49,511 nucleotides of DNA from UBA11889 sp046582115 (GTDB lineage: Bacteria > Pseudomonadota > Gammaproteobacteria > Pseudomonadales > Azotimanducaceae), in assembly GCA_046582115.1 (NCBI GenBank), contig JAYGFA010000073.1, forward strand, positions 1 to 49,511, written 5' to 3'. Positions 34,027-43,546 of this stretch are shown here, piece after piece. Each line of letters begins with the position of its first letter. The stretch's first letter is position 1. The notes beneath the pieces were generated by a model. That model did not search any database. It saw only the letters and a list, made by a program, of their open reading frames with translations, and had not been told where the DNA came from. A program made the translations under genes and the position numbers.

Positions 34027-35514
34027 CTATTCGTTGTCTTGGAAACCGCTTTCGACCAATTCCACCGCCTGAAAAATAGCACGACCTTTGTTCATGCTTT
34101 CTTTCCATTCAAGCCTCGGTACCGAATCAGCGACAATTCCACCGCCAGCCTCAATGTAGAGCACGCCGTCTTTAATGACGGCGGTTCGAATGGCAATTGC
34201 AGTATCCATATTACCGTTCCAGGCGAGATAACCGACGGCTCCTCCGTAGATACCTCGCTTGACCGGTTCTAATTCATCGATGATTTCCATAGCCCGGATT
34301 TTGGGTGCCCCGGAAAGAGTGCCGACCGGAAGGGTCGCGCGAAGTACGTCCATCGCCGTCTTGCCGGACGCCAACTTAGCCTCAATTTGAGAGGAGATAT
34401 GCATCACATGCGAGTAACGCTCGACGGCGAACTGCTGGGTGACCTCGACGGTTCCAATTTCGGCTACGCGGCCGACGTCGTTGCGACCGAGATCAATCAA
34501 CATCAGATGTTCGGCGATTTCCTTAGGATCTGATAGCAATTCTTGTTCGAGCGCGAGATCCTCTTCGTCCGAGTGTCCACGGCGACGTGTGCCGGCCAAC
34601 GGTCGACAGACGATATTGCCGTTTTCGACTCGGGCAAGGATTTCCGGAGACGAGCTAACAATATGGAAGTCGTCCAAGTCCATGTAGTACATGTAAGGGG
34701 ATGGATTCAGGCTGCGTAGGGCACGGTATAGTTTTAGTGGTGCCGACTTGAATGTTACCGACATGCGCTGCGCAAGAACGACCTGCATGACGTCCCCCGC
34801 ACGGGTGTAATCACGGATACGCTCGACCGCCTGCATAAAATTATCCCGACCGAAATCCGAGGTGAAGTCCTTTTCTTCGGTTGGTGAATCAACCTTGACT
34901 CGCGGTATTGGTGGTACGGGGGAATTCAACTTACGGGTCAAAGCGCGGAGATTTTCGATTGCTCGGTCGTAGGCCTGCGGCGCGGTTGGATCGACCAAGC
35001 TGATTAACCGCAGTCGACCGGAGACATTGTCGAATACGGCTACGTCATTAGACACCATCAGGAGAATGTCTGGTGTACCAAGTGGATCGGGCGGGACGGA
35101 CGATCGCAAGCGATACTCGACGTACCGGACCGTGTCGTAGCCAAAATACCCGACTAGGCCTCCGTAAAATCGTGGCAGGTCTTCAACCAGGGGTACCCGA
35201 AATCGGGCTAGGTACGTTTCAATGAAAGCAAGCGGATCGTCCGTATCGGCGCGTTCCACTACTTCCCTGTCGGTTTCAACCGTGAGCCGACTGCCTGATA
35301 CGCGAAGGACGGTGCTTGCTGGCAGTCCCACGATCGAATACCGGCTCCATTTCTCACCGCCCTGAGCGGCGGATTCAAGCAAGTAGCTGAATGGCCCGTT
35401 CGCAAGTTTGAGGTAGACAGAAAGCGGGGTTTCCAGGTCGGCAATGACCTCGTGTACCACGGGAATGCGGTTGTAACCATTCTCGGCAAAGTGGGCGAAC
35501 TCTTTGGCATTCAC
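34027..35514 (-). CDS. trpE: Anthranilate synthase component I
   Basis: A 495-residue chorismate-utilising enzyme; it makes anthranilate from chorismate with TrpG. The LLES motif near residue 45, part of the tryptophan feedback site, is intact. The catalytic C-terminal half contains GDVMQVVLAQRM near 257, IVCRPLAGTRRRG near 305, LIDLGRNDVGRV near 345 and GAPKIRAMEIIDELE near 410. The start is GTG and overlaps the gph stop by 4 nt, giving the rpe-gph-trpE order known from Pseudomonas. Its partner trpG is 5 kb away. Confidence 0.96.
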   Translation of the reverse strand: MNAKEFAHFAENGYNRIPVVHEVIADLETPLSVYLKLANGPFSYLLESAAQGGEKWSRYSIVGLPASTVLRVSGSRLTVETDREVVERADTDDPLAFIETYLARFRVPLVEDLPRFYGGLVGYFGYDTVRYVEYRLRSSVPPDPLGTPDILLMVSNDVAVFDNVSGRLRLISLVDPTAPQAYDRAIENLRALTRKLNSPVPPIPRVKVDSPTEEKDFTSDFGRDNFMQAVERIRDYTRAGDVMQVVLAQRMSVTFKSAPLKLYRALRSLNPSPYMYYMDLDDFHIVSSSPEILARVENGNIVCRPLAGTRRRGHSDEEDLALEQELLSDPKEIAEHLMLIDLGRNDVGRVAEIGTVEVTQQFAVERYSHVMHISSQIEAKLASGKTAMDVLRATLPVGTLSGAPKIRAMEIIDELEPVKRGIYGGAVGYLAWNGNMDTAIAIRTAVIKDGVLYIEAGGGIVADSVPRLEWKESMNKGRAIFQAVELVESGFQDNE

Positions 35515-36176
35515 GAGAAACGGTCCTCGCGTAACAGATCCATCAACGAATCGATGACTGCATCCGCACCGAGATCTTCAAGTTTTGCCCCTTGGTTGTA
35601 CCCATCCTTAACGCAGACAACGTCACATCCAGCAGCGCGAGCACACCCAATGTCGGTTTCCGAGTCACCGACGAATAGCGTATCGGACGGATCTGCATCA
35701 AGCTCGTTACACGCGTAGAGTGCAGGCTCTGCGCCGGGTTTACGAACCTGCATCGAATCGCCACCAACAATGACACCGAAATATTGCTCAAGATCCAATC
35801 GATCAAGTAATAGTCGTGTTAGATGAATGGCCTTATTGGTAACGACGCCAAGTTTAAACCCGCGAGTTTGAAGCGTTTTGAGTGTTTTGACGGTGTCCGG
35901 ATACGGAACACTTTTATCCGCGATATGACTCGCGTAACGGTCCAAAAACACCCGATGTATGGATGCGAGAAGTTCATTTGTTGGTGGGCTCTCGCTGACG
36001 TAATTCAGTGCGTGCTCGATCATGATTTTCGCTCCGTGTCCCACCCACCGTCTCGTGGCTTCTTCATCCACGTGTGGATGGCCAGCTTCCTCAAGTGCGT
36101 AATTGAGGGCAGTATTTAGATCGGGTGCCGTGTCCACCAACGTTCCATCCAGATCAAAGAGATACGCCTGATACAC
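35511..36176 (-). CDS. gph: Phosphoglycolate phosphatase
   Basis: A 221-residue HAD-superfamily phosphatase that dephosphorylates 2-phosphoglycolate from DNA repair. Motifs I-III appear in order: LFDLDGTLVDT at residue 6 with the nucleophile Asp, VVTNKA near 111, and VGDSETDIGCA near 170. The GTG at 36176, 13 nt after the rpe stop, places motif I at the N-terminus; a longer frame would overlap rpe. The stop overlaps trpE. Confidence 0.93.
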   Translation of the reverse strand: MYQAYLFDLDGTLVDTAPDLNTALNYALEEAGHPHVDEEATRRWVGHGAKIMIEHALNYVSESPPTNELLASIHRVFLDRYASHIADKSVPYPDTVKTLKTLQTRGFKLGVVTNKAIHLTRLLLDRLDLEQYFGVIVGGDSMQVRKPGAEPALYACNELDADPSDTLFVGDSETDIGCARAAGCDVVCVKDGYNQGAKLEDLGADAVIDSLMDLLREDRFS

Positions 36177-36189
36177 GGAGCGAAGCCGT

Positions 36190-36852
36190 CTAGGCGGTAA
36201 GAGCCTTGCGCATCGCAGAAATCGTTTCGCCGTAATTTGTGCTGGCGAAAATAGCGGATCCGGCGACGAACATATCGGCACCCGCATCTTTGGTAGCGCG
36301 GATGTTGTCTACTTTGATCCCGCCGTCAATTTCAAGCCGCACGTCGCTGGCTGCGGCATCCAATCGGGAACGCACGGCGCGGACTTTGTCGAGGCTCGCG
36401 GGAATGAACGTTTGGCCCCCGAAACCCGGGTTAACGGACATAACCAGAACAAGATCGATTTGTTCCAACAAGGCGTCCAAAATATTGACGGGAGTTCCGG
36501 GGTTTAATACGAGACCTGCCTTGACACCAGCTGTACGAATAAACCCCAACGAAGCGTGGAGATGCTCGGTCGCTTCTGGATGAATAGATATGTAAGTTGC
36601 ACCCGCTTCAGCAAAGTCGTTAATCAGTCGATCGACGGGTTTCACCATGAGATGGACATCAATGGGACTGTTGACACCGTAATCACGGAGCGCTTTGAGG
36701 ACAATTGGTCCAATCGTTAGATTCGGCACGTAATGATTATCCATAACGTCGAAATGAATAACGTCCGCGCCGGCGTCAAGGACGGCGTCCACCTCTTCAC
36801 CTAGGCGGGCAAAGTTTGCTGAGAGAATCGAAGGTGCGATGAGGTCGTCCAT
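36190..36852 (-). CDS. rpe: Ribulose-phosphate 3-epimerase
   Basis: A 220-residue TIM-barrel epimerase interconverting ribulose-5-phosphate and xylulose-5-phosphate. It has the typical IAPSILSANFARLGEEV start, HFDVMDNHYVPNLTIGP near residue 33 (metal and catalytic Asp), DVHLMV near 65, VMSVNPGFGGQ near 137 and LEIDGGIKVDNI near 172. ATG 36852 is the family start. It leads the rpe-gph-trpE group. Confidence 0.96.
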   Translation of the reverse strand: MDDLIAPSILSANFARLGEEVDAVLDAGADVIHFDVMDNHYVPNLTIGPIVLKALRDYGVNSPIDVHLMVKPVDRLINDFAEAGATYISIHPEATEHLHASLGFIRTAGVKAGLVLNPGTPVNILDALLEQIDLVLVMSVNPGFGGQTFIPASLDKVRAVRSRLDAAASDVRLEIDGGIKVDNIRATKDAGADMFVAGSAIFASTNYGETISAMRKALTA

Positions 36853-36909
36853 AAAGGCGATTCTACAGCACCGACCGATGGTCAAGTTGGTTCGAGTTTC
36901 CTGGCCGCG

Positions 36910-37569
36910 TCAAAGATATAGACGTCGCACGGCTTTCAGTTGATTGTGAGTGCCGATATCGAACCACGTACCGAAGTACAATTCTCCGGTTATTTCGTCG
37001 TATCTGAGACGTTTAAAATAGACATCTTTGGTAATCGAGAAGATTCCTTCGGGCGCGTGTCGAAGTGTGTCTTCTGTCAGTACACCAATGCCGCAAAAAA
37101 CCAGATCGTTTTCGTCGCCACGTCGTACGAAGTTGCCCTCAAGACAAAAATCTCCCGACTCGCGGTAGCCAGGCGTAGGTGTAAGCACGAGATGAGTAGT
37201 GTTCGGCATTCGTTGAACCAGTTCTTTAAAGGGATAATTGGTCCAGACGTCTCCATTAAGGACCAAAAAAGGCCCGGGCAATAAAAAGGGAAGCGCGTTC
37301 GCGATCGCACCACCGGTGTCCAGGAGCACTTCTTCGTGACAGTACGTAATGTGGACGCCGAGATCGGCCCCGTACCCCAATTTGCTTTCGATCTGCTCGC
37401 CCAGATGGTGCAAATTGATGACGATTTCTCTGATACCTGCATGACGCAACCAGCGTATTTGATGCACGATCAGTGGCTCGCTTGCGATCGGGATCATGGG
37501 TTTGGGCATCGTTTGGGTTAGGGGTCGCAACCGTTCACCACGTCCCGCGGCTAGAATCATTGCCCTCAT
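36910..37569 (-). CDS. murU: N-acetylmuramate alpha-1-phosphate uridylyltransferase
   Basis: A 219-residue nucleotidyltransferase. The pyrophosphorylase signature LAAGRGERLRPLTQ is near residue 6, followed by MPKPMIPI and the metal-binding LNGDVW near 104. It converts MurNAc-1-phosphate to UDP-MurNAc, completing the recycling bypass of fosfomycin-sensitive de novo synthesis. The start overlaps the amgK stop by 4 nt (ATGA), the standard amgK-murU pair. Confidence 0.94.
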   Translation of the reverse strand: MRAMILAAGRGERLRPLTQTMPKPMIPIASEPLIVHQIRWLRHAGIREIVINLHHLGEQIESKLGYGADLGVHITYCHEEVLLDTGGAIANALPFLLPGPFLVLNGDVWTNYPFKELVQRMPNTTHLVLTPTPGYRESGDFCLEGNFVRRGDENDLVFCGIGVLTEDTLRHAPEGIFSITKDVYFKRLRYDEITGELYFGTWFDIGTHNQLKAVRRLYL

Positions 37570-38552
37570 CGGAGTCGTCCGACAGCGTCGCGAATTAGCG
37601 GGAGCGCAGTGTTTTGGAACCACTCGGCGAATGGCACCAGCTCCGGGTGTTTCATCATGAGTTCCGACATTCGAAGCGTGACTGGAACGATGTTGTCTAA
37701 ATGACTCGCTCGATCTTGCTGCAATTTTAGACGTGCGAAGATACCGACCGCTTTCAGTTGCCGTTGCACTGCCGTGATTTCGAGGGCCCTTGTAAAACCC
37801 TCCACATCATCGGTGGTAAATAGTCCCGCTTTGTCAGCTAACTGCAGATAACGCTGTATCGATGTTGCGACGGTCGCGTCAGAAAATTGGTAATAGCAGT
37901 CATAGAGTATTGAGGCAAGGTCGTAGGAAATTGGACCCACAAGCGCATCCTGAAAGTCGACAGCACCAATGGAACCGTCCGACTTTAGCACCAGATTACG
38001 GCAATGAAAATCGCGGTGGACCGTTACTTTGGGTTGGGTGTCACAGGTATATACGAGGAAATCGCAGATCTCTTCAAAGGGCAAACTGGGCATTCCGATA
38101 AGCTCTTGGAGTACCCATTTGCGAAAAATACCAAGTTCTGTGGTTAACCGTTCTGGTGTATAGGTCGGAATGATGGGATCTGATATGCCTTGAATACGGA
38201 TCAACATAGGGAGCGCAAGATCGAGCGCGTTGCTCTCCTGACCGAGCTGGTATGCATGCTCGAGCAAATCGTCGCCAAAGTCTTCGACCAAAAGAAAGCC
38301 TTGGATAAGATCGCTTGCCAGGACTTCTGGCACTGAAACGTTGGCACGGCGAAAACAACTTGATAGGGCGATAAAGTGTGCGTTGTCTTCGGTATCGGGA
38401 GGGGCATCCATAACCACCACGGAGCGATCGCCGAGGACCGTGCGGTAAAACCTCCGAGCACTCGCTTCAACCGGCAACGGCACCAACTCGTCCTGCGTGC
38501 CAGTAATGCTGCTGACCCATTGGCTGAGGGCTTTAGCACGGTGGTTCTTCAC
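37566..38552 (-). CDS. amgK: N-acetylmuramate/N-acetylglucosamine kinase
   Basis: A 328-residue aminoglycoside-phosphotransferase-fold kinase that phosphorylates the anomeric position of MurNAc and GlcNAc. Features are SARRFYR near residue 32 in the nucleotide loop, LLVEDFGDDLL near 107, the catalytic VHRDFHCRNLVL near 195 and the metal-binding VDFQDALVGP near 215. It precedes murU and is divergent from lptD across 177 nt, an arrangement shared with Pseudomonas. Confidence 0.94.
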   Translation of the reverse strand: MKNHRAKALSQWVSSITGTQDELVPLPVEASARRFYRTVLGDRSVVVMDAPPDTEDNAHFIALSSCFRRANVSVPEVLASDLIQGFLLVEDFGDDLLEHAYQLGQESNALDLALPMLIRIQGISDPIIPTYTPERLTTELGIFRKWVLQELIGMPSLPFEEICDFLVYTCDTQPKVTVHRDFHCRNLVLKSDGSIGAVDFQDALVGPISYDLASILYDCYYQFSDATVATSIQRYLQLADKAGLFTTDDVEGFTRALEITAVQRQLKAVGIFARLKLQQDRASHLDNIVPVTLRMSELMMKHPELVPFAEWFQNTALPLIRDAVGRLR

Positions 38553-38729
38553 AACTAGGTGATATCGCAGAAGCTCACGCGTCCTGTTCGGGCGGGCGCA
38601 AATTGACTATAGTCCCCGCGCGTTGGAATGCAAAGCGAAGTACGCCGGTCGTACCTATAAACTCGCAGTACCGCGTGAATGTGCTAGAGACTGAACCGAA
38701 GCTTCGCTGCTGCTAAGGGCCATATCAAT

Positions 38730-41090
38730 TTGCTTCGCAAGACACGCATCCTCGCTACCTTGTGGTTTATGGGCCTTTCCATCGGAACTACGGCGGGTGG
38801 GTTGCCTTCCAAGTTTTGGGTCCATCGTGATCACCTTCTTCAGGACGGGACGGACGTACCTGCCCATTGCGACGGAGGGTATCGCGAACCAACGCAATTG
38901 CTGGAGTCCGACAGCGCATCATTAGGTGGACAAATTCGCGTGCGCGCGGACAGTATCGTCTACCGAGAACAGGGAGACAGCGTGCTTACCGGCAATGTAC
39001 GCCTGACCCATAGTGGACGCAGTATTCATACAGAATTGGCGATATTAGACTCCGATACCGACCGAGTTTCGGTTCCCAATGGTGCGACTTTTTTTGAGCC
39101 CGGAATCGTGATCGACGCTGCCCGAGGGGAAGTCAATTTGGGTGACGATCGGGCCGTTATGGAAGAAACAGAATTCGTACTCTTCGAACCAGAAATTCGA
39201 GGCAAGGCCGATCGTATAGAACGAGTTGGCAGTAAGATTCTGCTTGAAGGGACGTCGCTGACGCGATGCCAACCGGGCCGTGCTGCCTGGAGGTTCCACG
39301 CCAAAGCGCTTGAGATGGACGAAAACGCTGTCTTTGCAGTAGCCCGCAAAGCGAAAATTGACATGTTCGGTGTTCCCGTTGTCTACCTGCCGCGATTTCG
39401 CTTCCCCGCCGGGGACGCGCGTGTTTCCGGTTTTTTGTTCCCCACCCTCGGTTACGGATCGGATGACGGGGTCGACATCGCTCTGCCGTACTACCTAAAC
39501 CTCGCGCCTAATTACGACGCTACCTTGACGCCTCGACTAATGTCAGAAAGGGGGGTCGAGGCTGCGGTGGAACTCCGCCACAAGAGTCGGTGGACGGAAT
39601 CAGGGATCAACGCGTCGGTCCTACCAGGGGATGATCAACACAATGGCACGTGGGCGCGCAAGGATTATTTTGGGAACGGTGTCGCCGGGGCATTTGACCC
39701 CGCCGACCGGTGGATGATTGGAATCCAACACCAAGGACGATTCGGACCATTTCGAACCCACGTTGACTATTCATCCGTCAGTGATTCGGACTATTACAGC
39801 GATCTTGGTACCGAATTAGAGATCACGAGTCGTTACGCGCTCGAACGTCGTGCTGAACTTGGTTATTTGGGGAATAATCTAACGGCACGTTTGCGATTAC
39901 AGCGGTTTCAGCTACTCGAGACCCGAGCCCCTCCCTACGAGCGGATTCCGGAGTTTGAGGCGTCCTATTCGAGACGTTTAGGACGGTTATCCTTTTCCCT
40001 TGATGCCGCCTGGGCTCGTTTCGATTTAGATGAGGTTCCAAAGCAGTTGACGGATCGCGTTAGGGGTAGCCGTACTCATCTCGAACCAGAAATTCGATTC
40101 CCATTGGCCCGTTCCTGGGGGTTCTTGAACCTAACTGGGCGTATTCGACACACGCGATATGACTTGCGAGATGCGCAGGTAGTGGGTGGAAGTCGGAAAA
40201 GCCGCACGCTCGGGATGGCGTCAGCGGATGCGGGATTATTGTTTGATCGCCAAACGCGATTTCGAGGGATGGACGTGGTGCAGACTATCGAGCCGCGTCT
40301 CTTTTATCTGTACCAGGAATACGAGAATCAGGACGATCTCCCGCGATTCGACAGTGGACCCCTTGCATTTCGCTATACCCAGCTTTTTCGCACCAACCGA
40401 TACGCTGGTCTTGATCGAATAATCGATGCGAATCAGCTCGCACTGGGAATTACTTCTCGCATACTGGGTGGCCATGATGGACGGGAGTATGTGCGTTTGA
40501 ACGTTGGTTCCATCGTCCATTTTTCGGATCGACGAACAACGCTGTTGGGAGAACCGACGGCGTATGAGTCAGCGGCAACGTCAGAGATTGTCGGATCGTC
40601 TCGTGTGCACTTTAGTCCGAGAGCAAGCACGAGGGCGCAAGTTGTCTGGGACCCGAGCGGTAATACAGTCAGTGAGGCTGGGTTATCGTTTGACTTTCGA
40701 CGTACTAGTCGACAGCTCTACCACCTAAGCTATCGGCGGTTCGTTCCCCAAGATATAGAACAGACGGATCTGGGCGTATATTGGAGATTGCGCCCTAATT
40801 GGTACGTGTTTGGACGTTGGAATCGGGACTGGCGCTACGGGCGTAACGTGGACTCGTTTGCTGGATTGGAGTACGTCAATTGCTGTCTACAAATACGTGC
40901 GATGTGGCGCAAGTACGTTGTCGTACGCGACAATCGGGCGCTGGACGATACTCCGCTTAACCAAGGCGTGTTCATACAGGTGGTGTTTAAAGGATTGGCT
41001 GGATTCGGGGGTCGAGTGGAGTCGCTGCTTTCGAATGGCATTCGCGGTTATGGAAAGGAGGAAGGTGATGACGACGGCATGTTCTTTTAG
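38730..41090 (+). CDS. lptD: LPS-assembly protein LptD
   Basis: A 786-residue outer-membrane protein that inserts lipopolysaccharide into the outer leaflet with LptE. A signal peptide precedes an OstA/LptA-like N-terminal domain (about residues 65-170), then a beta-barrel rich in alternating aromatic strands. The four cysteines of the E. coli enzyme are all represented (Cys47, Cys180, Cys718, Cys719), so the two inter-domain disulfides needed for function can form. The start is TTG 38730, which keeps the basic RKTR before the signal helix; ATG 38769 would remove it. The end overlaps surA by 23 nt. Confidence 0.94.
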   Translation: MLRKTRILATLWFMGLSIGTTAGGLPSKFWVHRDHLLQDGTDVPAHCDGGYREPTQLLESDSASLGGQIRVRADSIVYREQGDSVLTGNVRLTHSGRSIHTELAILDSDTDRVSVPNGATFFEPGIVIDAARGEVNLGDDRAVMEETEFVLFEPEIRGKADRIERVGSKILLEGTSLTRCQPGRAAWRFHAKALEMDENAVFAVARKAKIDMFGVPVVYLPRFRFPAGDARVSGFLFPTLGYGSDDGVDIALPYYLNLAPNYDATLTPRLMSERGVEAAVELRHKSRWTESGINASVLPGDDQHNGTWARKDYFGNGVAGAFDPADRWMIGIQHQGRFGPFRTHVDYSSVSDSDYYSDLGTELEITSRYALERRAELGYLGNNLTARLRLQRFQLLETRAPPYERIPEFEASYSRRLGRLSFSLDAAWARFDLDEVPKQLTDRVRGSRTHLEPEIRFPLARSWGFLNLTGRIRHTRYDLRDAQVVGGSRKSRTLGMASADAGLLFDRQTRFRGMDVVQTIEPRLFYLYQEYENQDDLPRFDSGPLAFRYTQLFRTNRYAGLDRIIDANQLALGITSRILGGHDGREYVRLNVGSIVHFSDRRTTLLGEPTAYESAATSEIVGSSRVHFSPRASTRAQVVWDPSGNTVSEAGLSFDFRRTSRQLYHLSYRRFVPQDIEQTDLGVYWRLRPNWYVFGRWNRDWRYGRNVDSFAGLEYVNCCLQIRAMWRKYVVVRDNRALDDTPLNQGVFIQVVFKGLAGFGGRVESLLSNGIRGYGKEEGDDDGMFF

Positions 41091-42381
41091 ATCGCTTCTC
41101 GCAGGGCTGCTTTCCAGCCTATTAATCTTGGTTGCCGTATATGTCCACGGGGTCATTGAGGAGGTGGACGCGATCGCGGCGATTGTCGATGACGATGTGG
41201 TTCTGGTTTCAGAACTACTCAACCGATACGAACTCTTCGTCCAGCGTGTGAAACAGTCGGGTGCTACAGAAGTGCCACCACGGGAAACCGTTCTCAATCA
41301 GTTGATGGAACGCTTAATCGTTGAGAGTTTGCAGATCCAAGAGGCGGAACGTCGCGGCATCATTATCGACGACGAAACGCTCACAGAGGCGGTGTCAACG
41401 TTCGCCGGACAGAACGGGATGGACCTGGACGACTTTCAACAGTCACTAAGAAATGAGGGAGTTTCCTATCGCGGCTTCCGCGAGGACATTCGCAGGGAAA
41501 TGCTCCTCAGTCGTGTACAGCGCGATATGGTGAATCGGCAGATTTATATCACGGAACAGGACGTTACAGATCTACGAGGGTCTCCATTTTTTCAAGAATG
41601 GGTTTCCGATCAATACCGCGTCGGCCATATTCTTTTGCGAATTGAAGATCCGCTATCCGATATAGCGGTACGCGCCGCGCAAGATATGACGGTCGATATC
41701 TTAAGCAAACTCAGAGCAGGGGAAGAATTTGGCAAGCTTGCCATTGCCCACTCCGCGGGTTCAACGGCACTGGAAGGAGGCGATCTCGGATGGCGAAAAG
41801 CGGCAGAGCTGCCTTCCTTGTTTAGCGAAACGGTGCTACAGCTAGAAATCGGTGAGACGCCGGACCCGATCGCAAACTCGCTTGGAATCCACATTATTCA
41901 GTTGCTCGATAAGCGCGGTGCATCCATGCAAAAAGAGCTACGTACTGAAGTTCGACATATTCTGATTCAACCATCAGAGATCAAATCCGAGGAGTTGGCG
42001 CGAAGTGAAATTGATCGTGTCCGAGAACGAGTAATTGCTGGTGAAGATTTTGCCGATTTAGCCCGCGAAACATCGGACGATGCTGGTACTGCGCTCGCTG
42101 GCGGTGAACTCGGCTGGAGAGATAGTGCAGACTTTGTCGGCGAGTTTCGAGCGGTAATGGATGCAATCCAAGAAAACCAGGTTTCGGAGGTATTTCGAAG
42201 CCAGTTCGGCTGGCACATCCTCGAAGTACGAGGGCGCCGGGAACAAGATATGAGTGAAGAGGCCTTAGATGATATGGCGCTGCAACTTTTGCATACCCGC
42301 CGTTACGACGAAAAGCTCGAAGAGTGGTTGAAACAGATTCGCGACGAGGCGTACGTGCAAATACGCCTGAATGAAGATTGA
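41068..42381 (+). CDS. surA: Periplasmic chaperone/peptidyl-prolyl isomerase SurA
   Basis: A 437-residue periplasmic chaperone for outer-membrane proteins, including LptD. A signal-anchor-like leader is followed by the N-terminal chaperone module and two parvulin domains: one starting at VGHILLRI near residue 184 and one at VRHILIQPS near 296 that ends FGWHILEVRGRR. The start is ATG 41068, with a strong AAGGAGG at 41055-41061; the longer frame from 40810 lies inside lptD. pdxA, normally next, is absent. Confidence 0.94.
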   Translation: MTTACSFRSLLAGLLSSLLILVAVYVHGVIEEVDAIAAIVDDDVVLVSELLNRYELFVQRVKQSGATEVPPRETVLNQLMERLIVESLQIQEAERRGIIIDDETLTEAVSTFAGQNGMDLDDFQQSLRNEGVSYRGFREDIRREMLLSRVQRDMVNRQIYITEQDVTDLRGSPFFQEWVSDQYRVGHILLRIEDPLSDIAVRAAQDMTVDILSKLRAGEEFGKLAIAHSAGSTALEGGDLGWRKAAELPSLFSETVLQLEIGETPDPIANSLGIHIIQLLDKRGASMQKELRTEVRHILIQPSEIKSEELARSEIDRVRERVIAGEDFADLARETSDDAGTALAGGELGWRDSADFVGEFRAVMDAIQENQVSEVFRSQFGWHILEVRGRREQDMSEEALDDMALQLLHTRRYDEKLEEWLKQIRDEAYVQIRLNED

Positions 42382-42403
42382 AGACGCGCTGATCAGCTAA
42401 ACG

Positions 42404-43177
42404 ATGTCGATACGAAAGCGATTTGGGCAGCATTTTCTCGTCGACGAAAACGTTATAGATCGTATCCATGGGGCGCTCGCTATCCAGCTACACGACCGAG
42501 TTCTAGAGGTTGGCCCCGGCCGTGGGGCGCTAACGGAAGGCCTTCTTGAATCCGCAAATCAAGTGGTGGCTGTTGAAATTGACCGTGACTTGGTGAGTTA
42601 CCTGAAGGATCGCTATGAGGCGCTTGAGGTTATCGAGGGTGACGTGCTGGAAGTGGAAATCGATCAGTTCTCTGACATGCGAGTTGTTGGGAATCTGCCC
42701 TACAACATAAGCTCGCCATTGCTCACTCGGTTACTTTCGGATACCCGCGCGATTCGCGATATGAATTTCATGATGCAACGGGAGGTAGCTAAGCGGTTAA
42801 CTTCTGCTCCCGGAAGCAAATCATGGGGACGGCTTTCAGTCGCGGCTCAGTACCATTGTGATGTAACGTACCTGTTCGATGTGGGGGCGGAAGCATTTCA
42901 ACCGCAGCCTGCAGTTCAATCGGCGTTTGTGCGACTTGAACCACGCCCACGGGCAGTAACTCCAATCGATATGGGACGATTTGACGCGGTCGTAAGGCAG
43001 GCTTTTGGGCAACGCCGTAAGCGTATCGGTAATGCGCTAAAGGAGCTGGAAGTCCCATGGCATAAGGCGGGCATCGATCCATCTCTGCGAGCAGAACAAA
43101 TTGATATTGATGGCTTCGTTAGAATCGCGAATAGTTGCGTCGACAACGCCGCTGAATCAGGGGGGAGAAGACCATGA
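42404..43177 (+). CDS. rsmA: 16S rRNA (A1518/A1519) dimethyltransferase
   Basis: A 257-residue SAM enzyme (KsgA) that dimethylates two adjacent adenosines of helix 45 of 16S rRNA. Landmarks are KRFGQHFLVDENVID at residue 5, SAM motif LEVGPGRGALTEGL near 34, and the catalytic VVGNLPYNISSPLL near 102. It starts 22 nt after surA, where pdxA usually lies between, and overlaps apaG by 4 nt. Confidence 0.96.
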   Translation: MSIRKRFGQHFLVDENVIDRIHGALAIQLHDRVLEVGPGRGALTEGLLESANQVVAVEIDRDLVSYLKDRYEALEVIEGDVLEVEIDQFSDMRVVGNLPYNISSPLLTRLLSDTRAIRDMNFMMQREVAKRLTSAPGSKSWGRLSVAAQYHCDVTYLFDVGAEAFQPQPAVQSAFVRLEPRPRAVTPIDMGRFDAVVRQAFGQRRKRIGNALKELEVPWHKAGIDPSLRAEQIDIDGFVRIANSCVDNAAESGGRRP

Positions 43178-43542
43178 GTGATATTGCCGTGGCGGTCGAC
43201 ACACGTTTTATGGATGCGGAATCCGACCCGTTAGCAAACCGCTATCTTTTTGCGTACACCATCACTATCACGAACCATGGCTCTACCTCGTCGCAATTGC
43301 TCAACCGCTACTGGCTGATAACGAATGGCGACGGTAAAAAAGAGGAAGTCCACGGGCCTGGCGTCGTTGGTGAACAACCAAGGCTTAACCCGGGCGAAGC
43401 CTTTCGCTATACCAGCGGTGCGGTACTTGAAACCGCTGTAGGAACGATGGAAGGTCATTTCGAATTCCAACGTGACGACGGTGATCTGTTTAAAGTCGCT
43501 ATTCCGCCGTTCAGCTTGGCGGTTCCATACGCCGTACATTAG
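43174..43542 (+). CDS. apaG: ApaG protein (Co2+/Mg2+ efflux-associated)
   Basis: A 122-residue fibronectin-III-like protein of normal ApaG length. The YTITITNHGSTSSQLLNRYWLITNG-type core begins near residue 27, and the GVVGEQPRLNPGEAFRYTSG segment near 63 is diagnostic. Its biochemical function is not established. ATG overlaps the rsmA stop by 4 nt; apaH starts 4 nt after its stop. Confidence 0.93.
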   Translation: MSDIAVAVDTRFMDAESDPLANRYLFAYTITITNHGSTSSQLLNRYWLITNGDGKKEEVHGPGVVGEQPRLNPGEAFRYTSGAVLETAVGTMEGHFEFQRDDGDLFKVAIPPFSLAVPYAVH

Positions 43543-43546
43543 GGTT

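Noticed and set aside
38553..38729. Divergent amgK/lptD region searched for promoters and RNAs
   Set aside because: TTGACT at 38603 and TATAGT at 38608 overlap each other and cannot form one promoter; only a weak 5-bp hairpin is present.
40810..41067. Long upstream extension of surA
   Set aside because: It lies inside lptD in another frame, while ATG 41068 has a strong AAGGAGG and begins a signal peptide.
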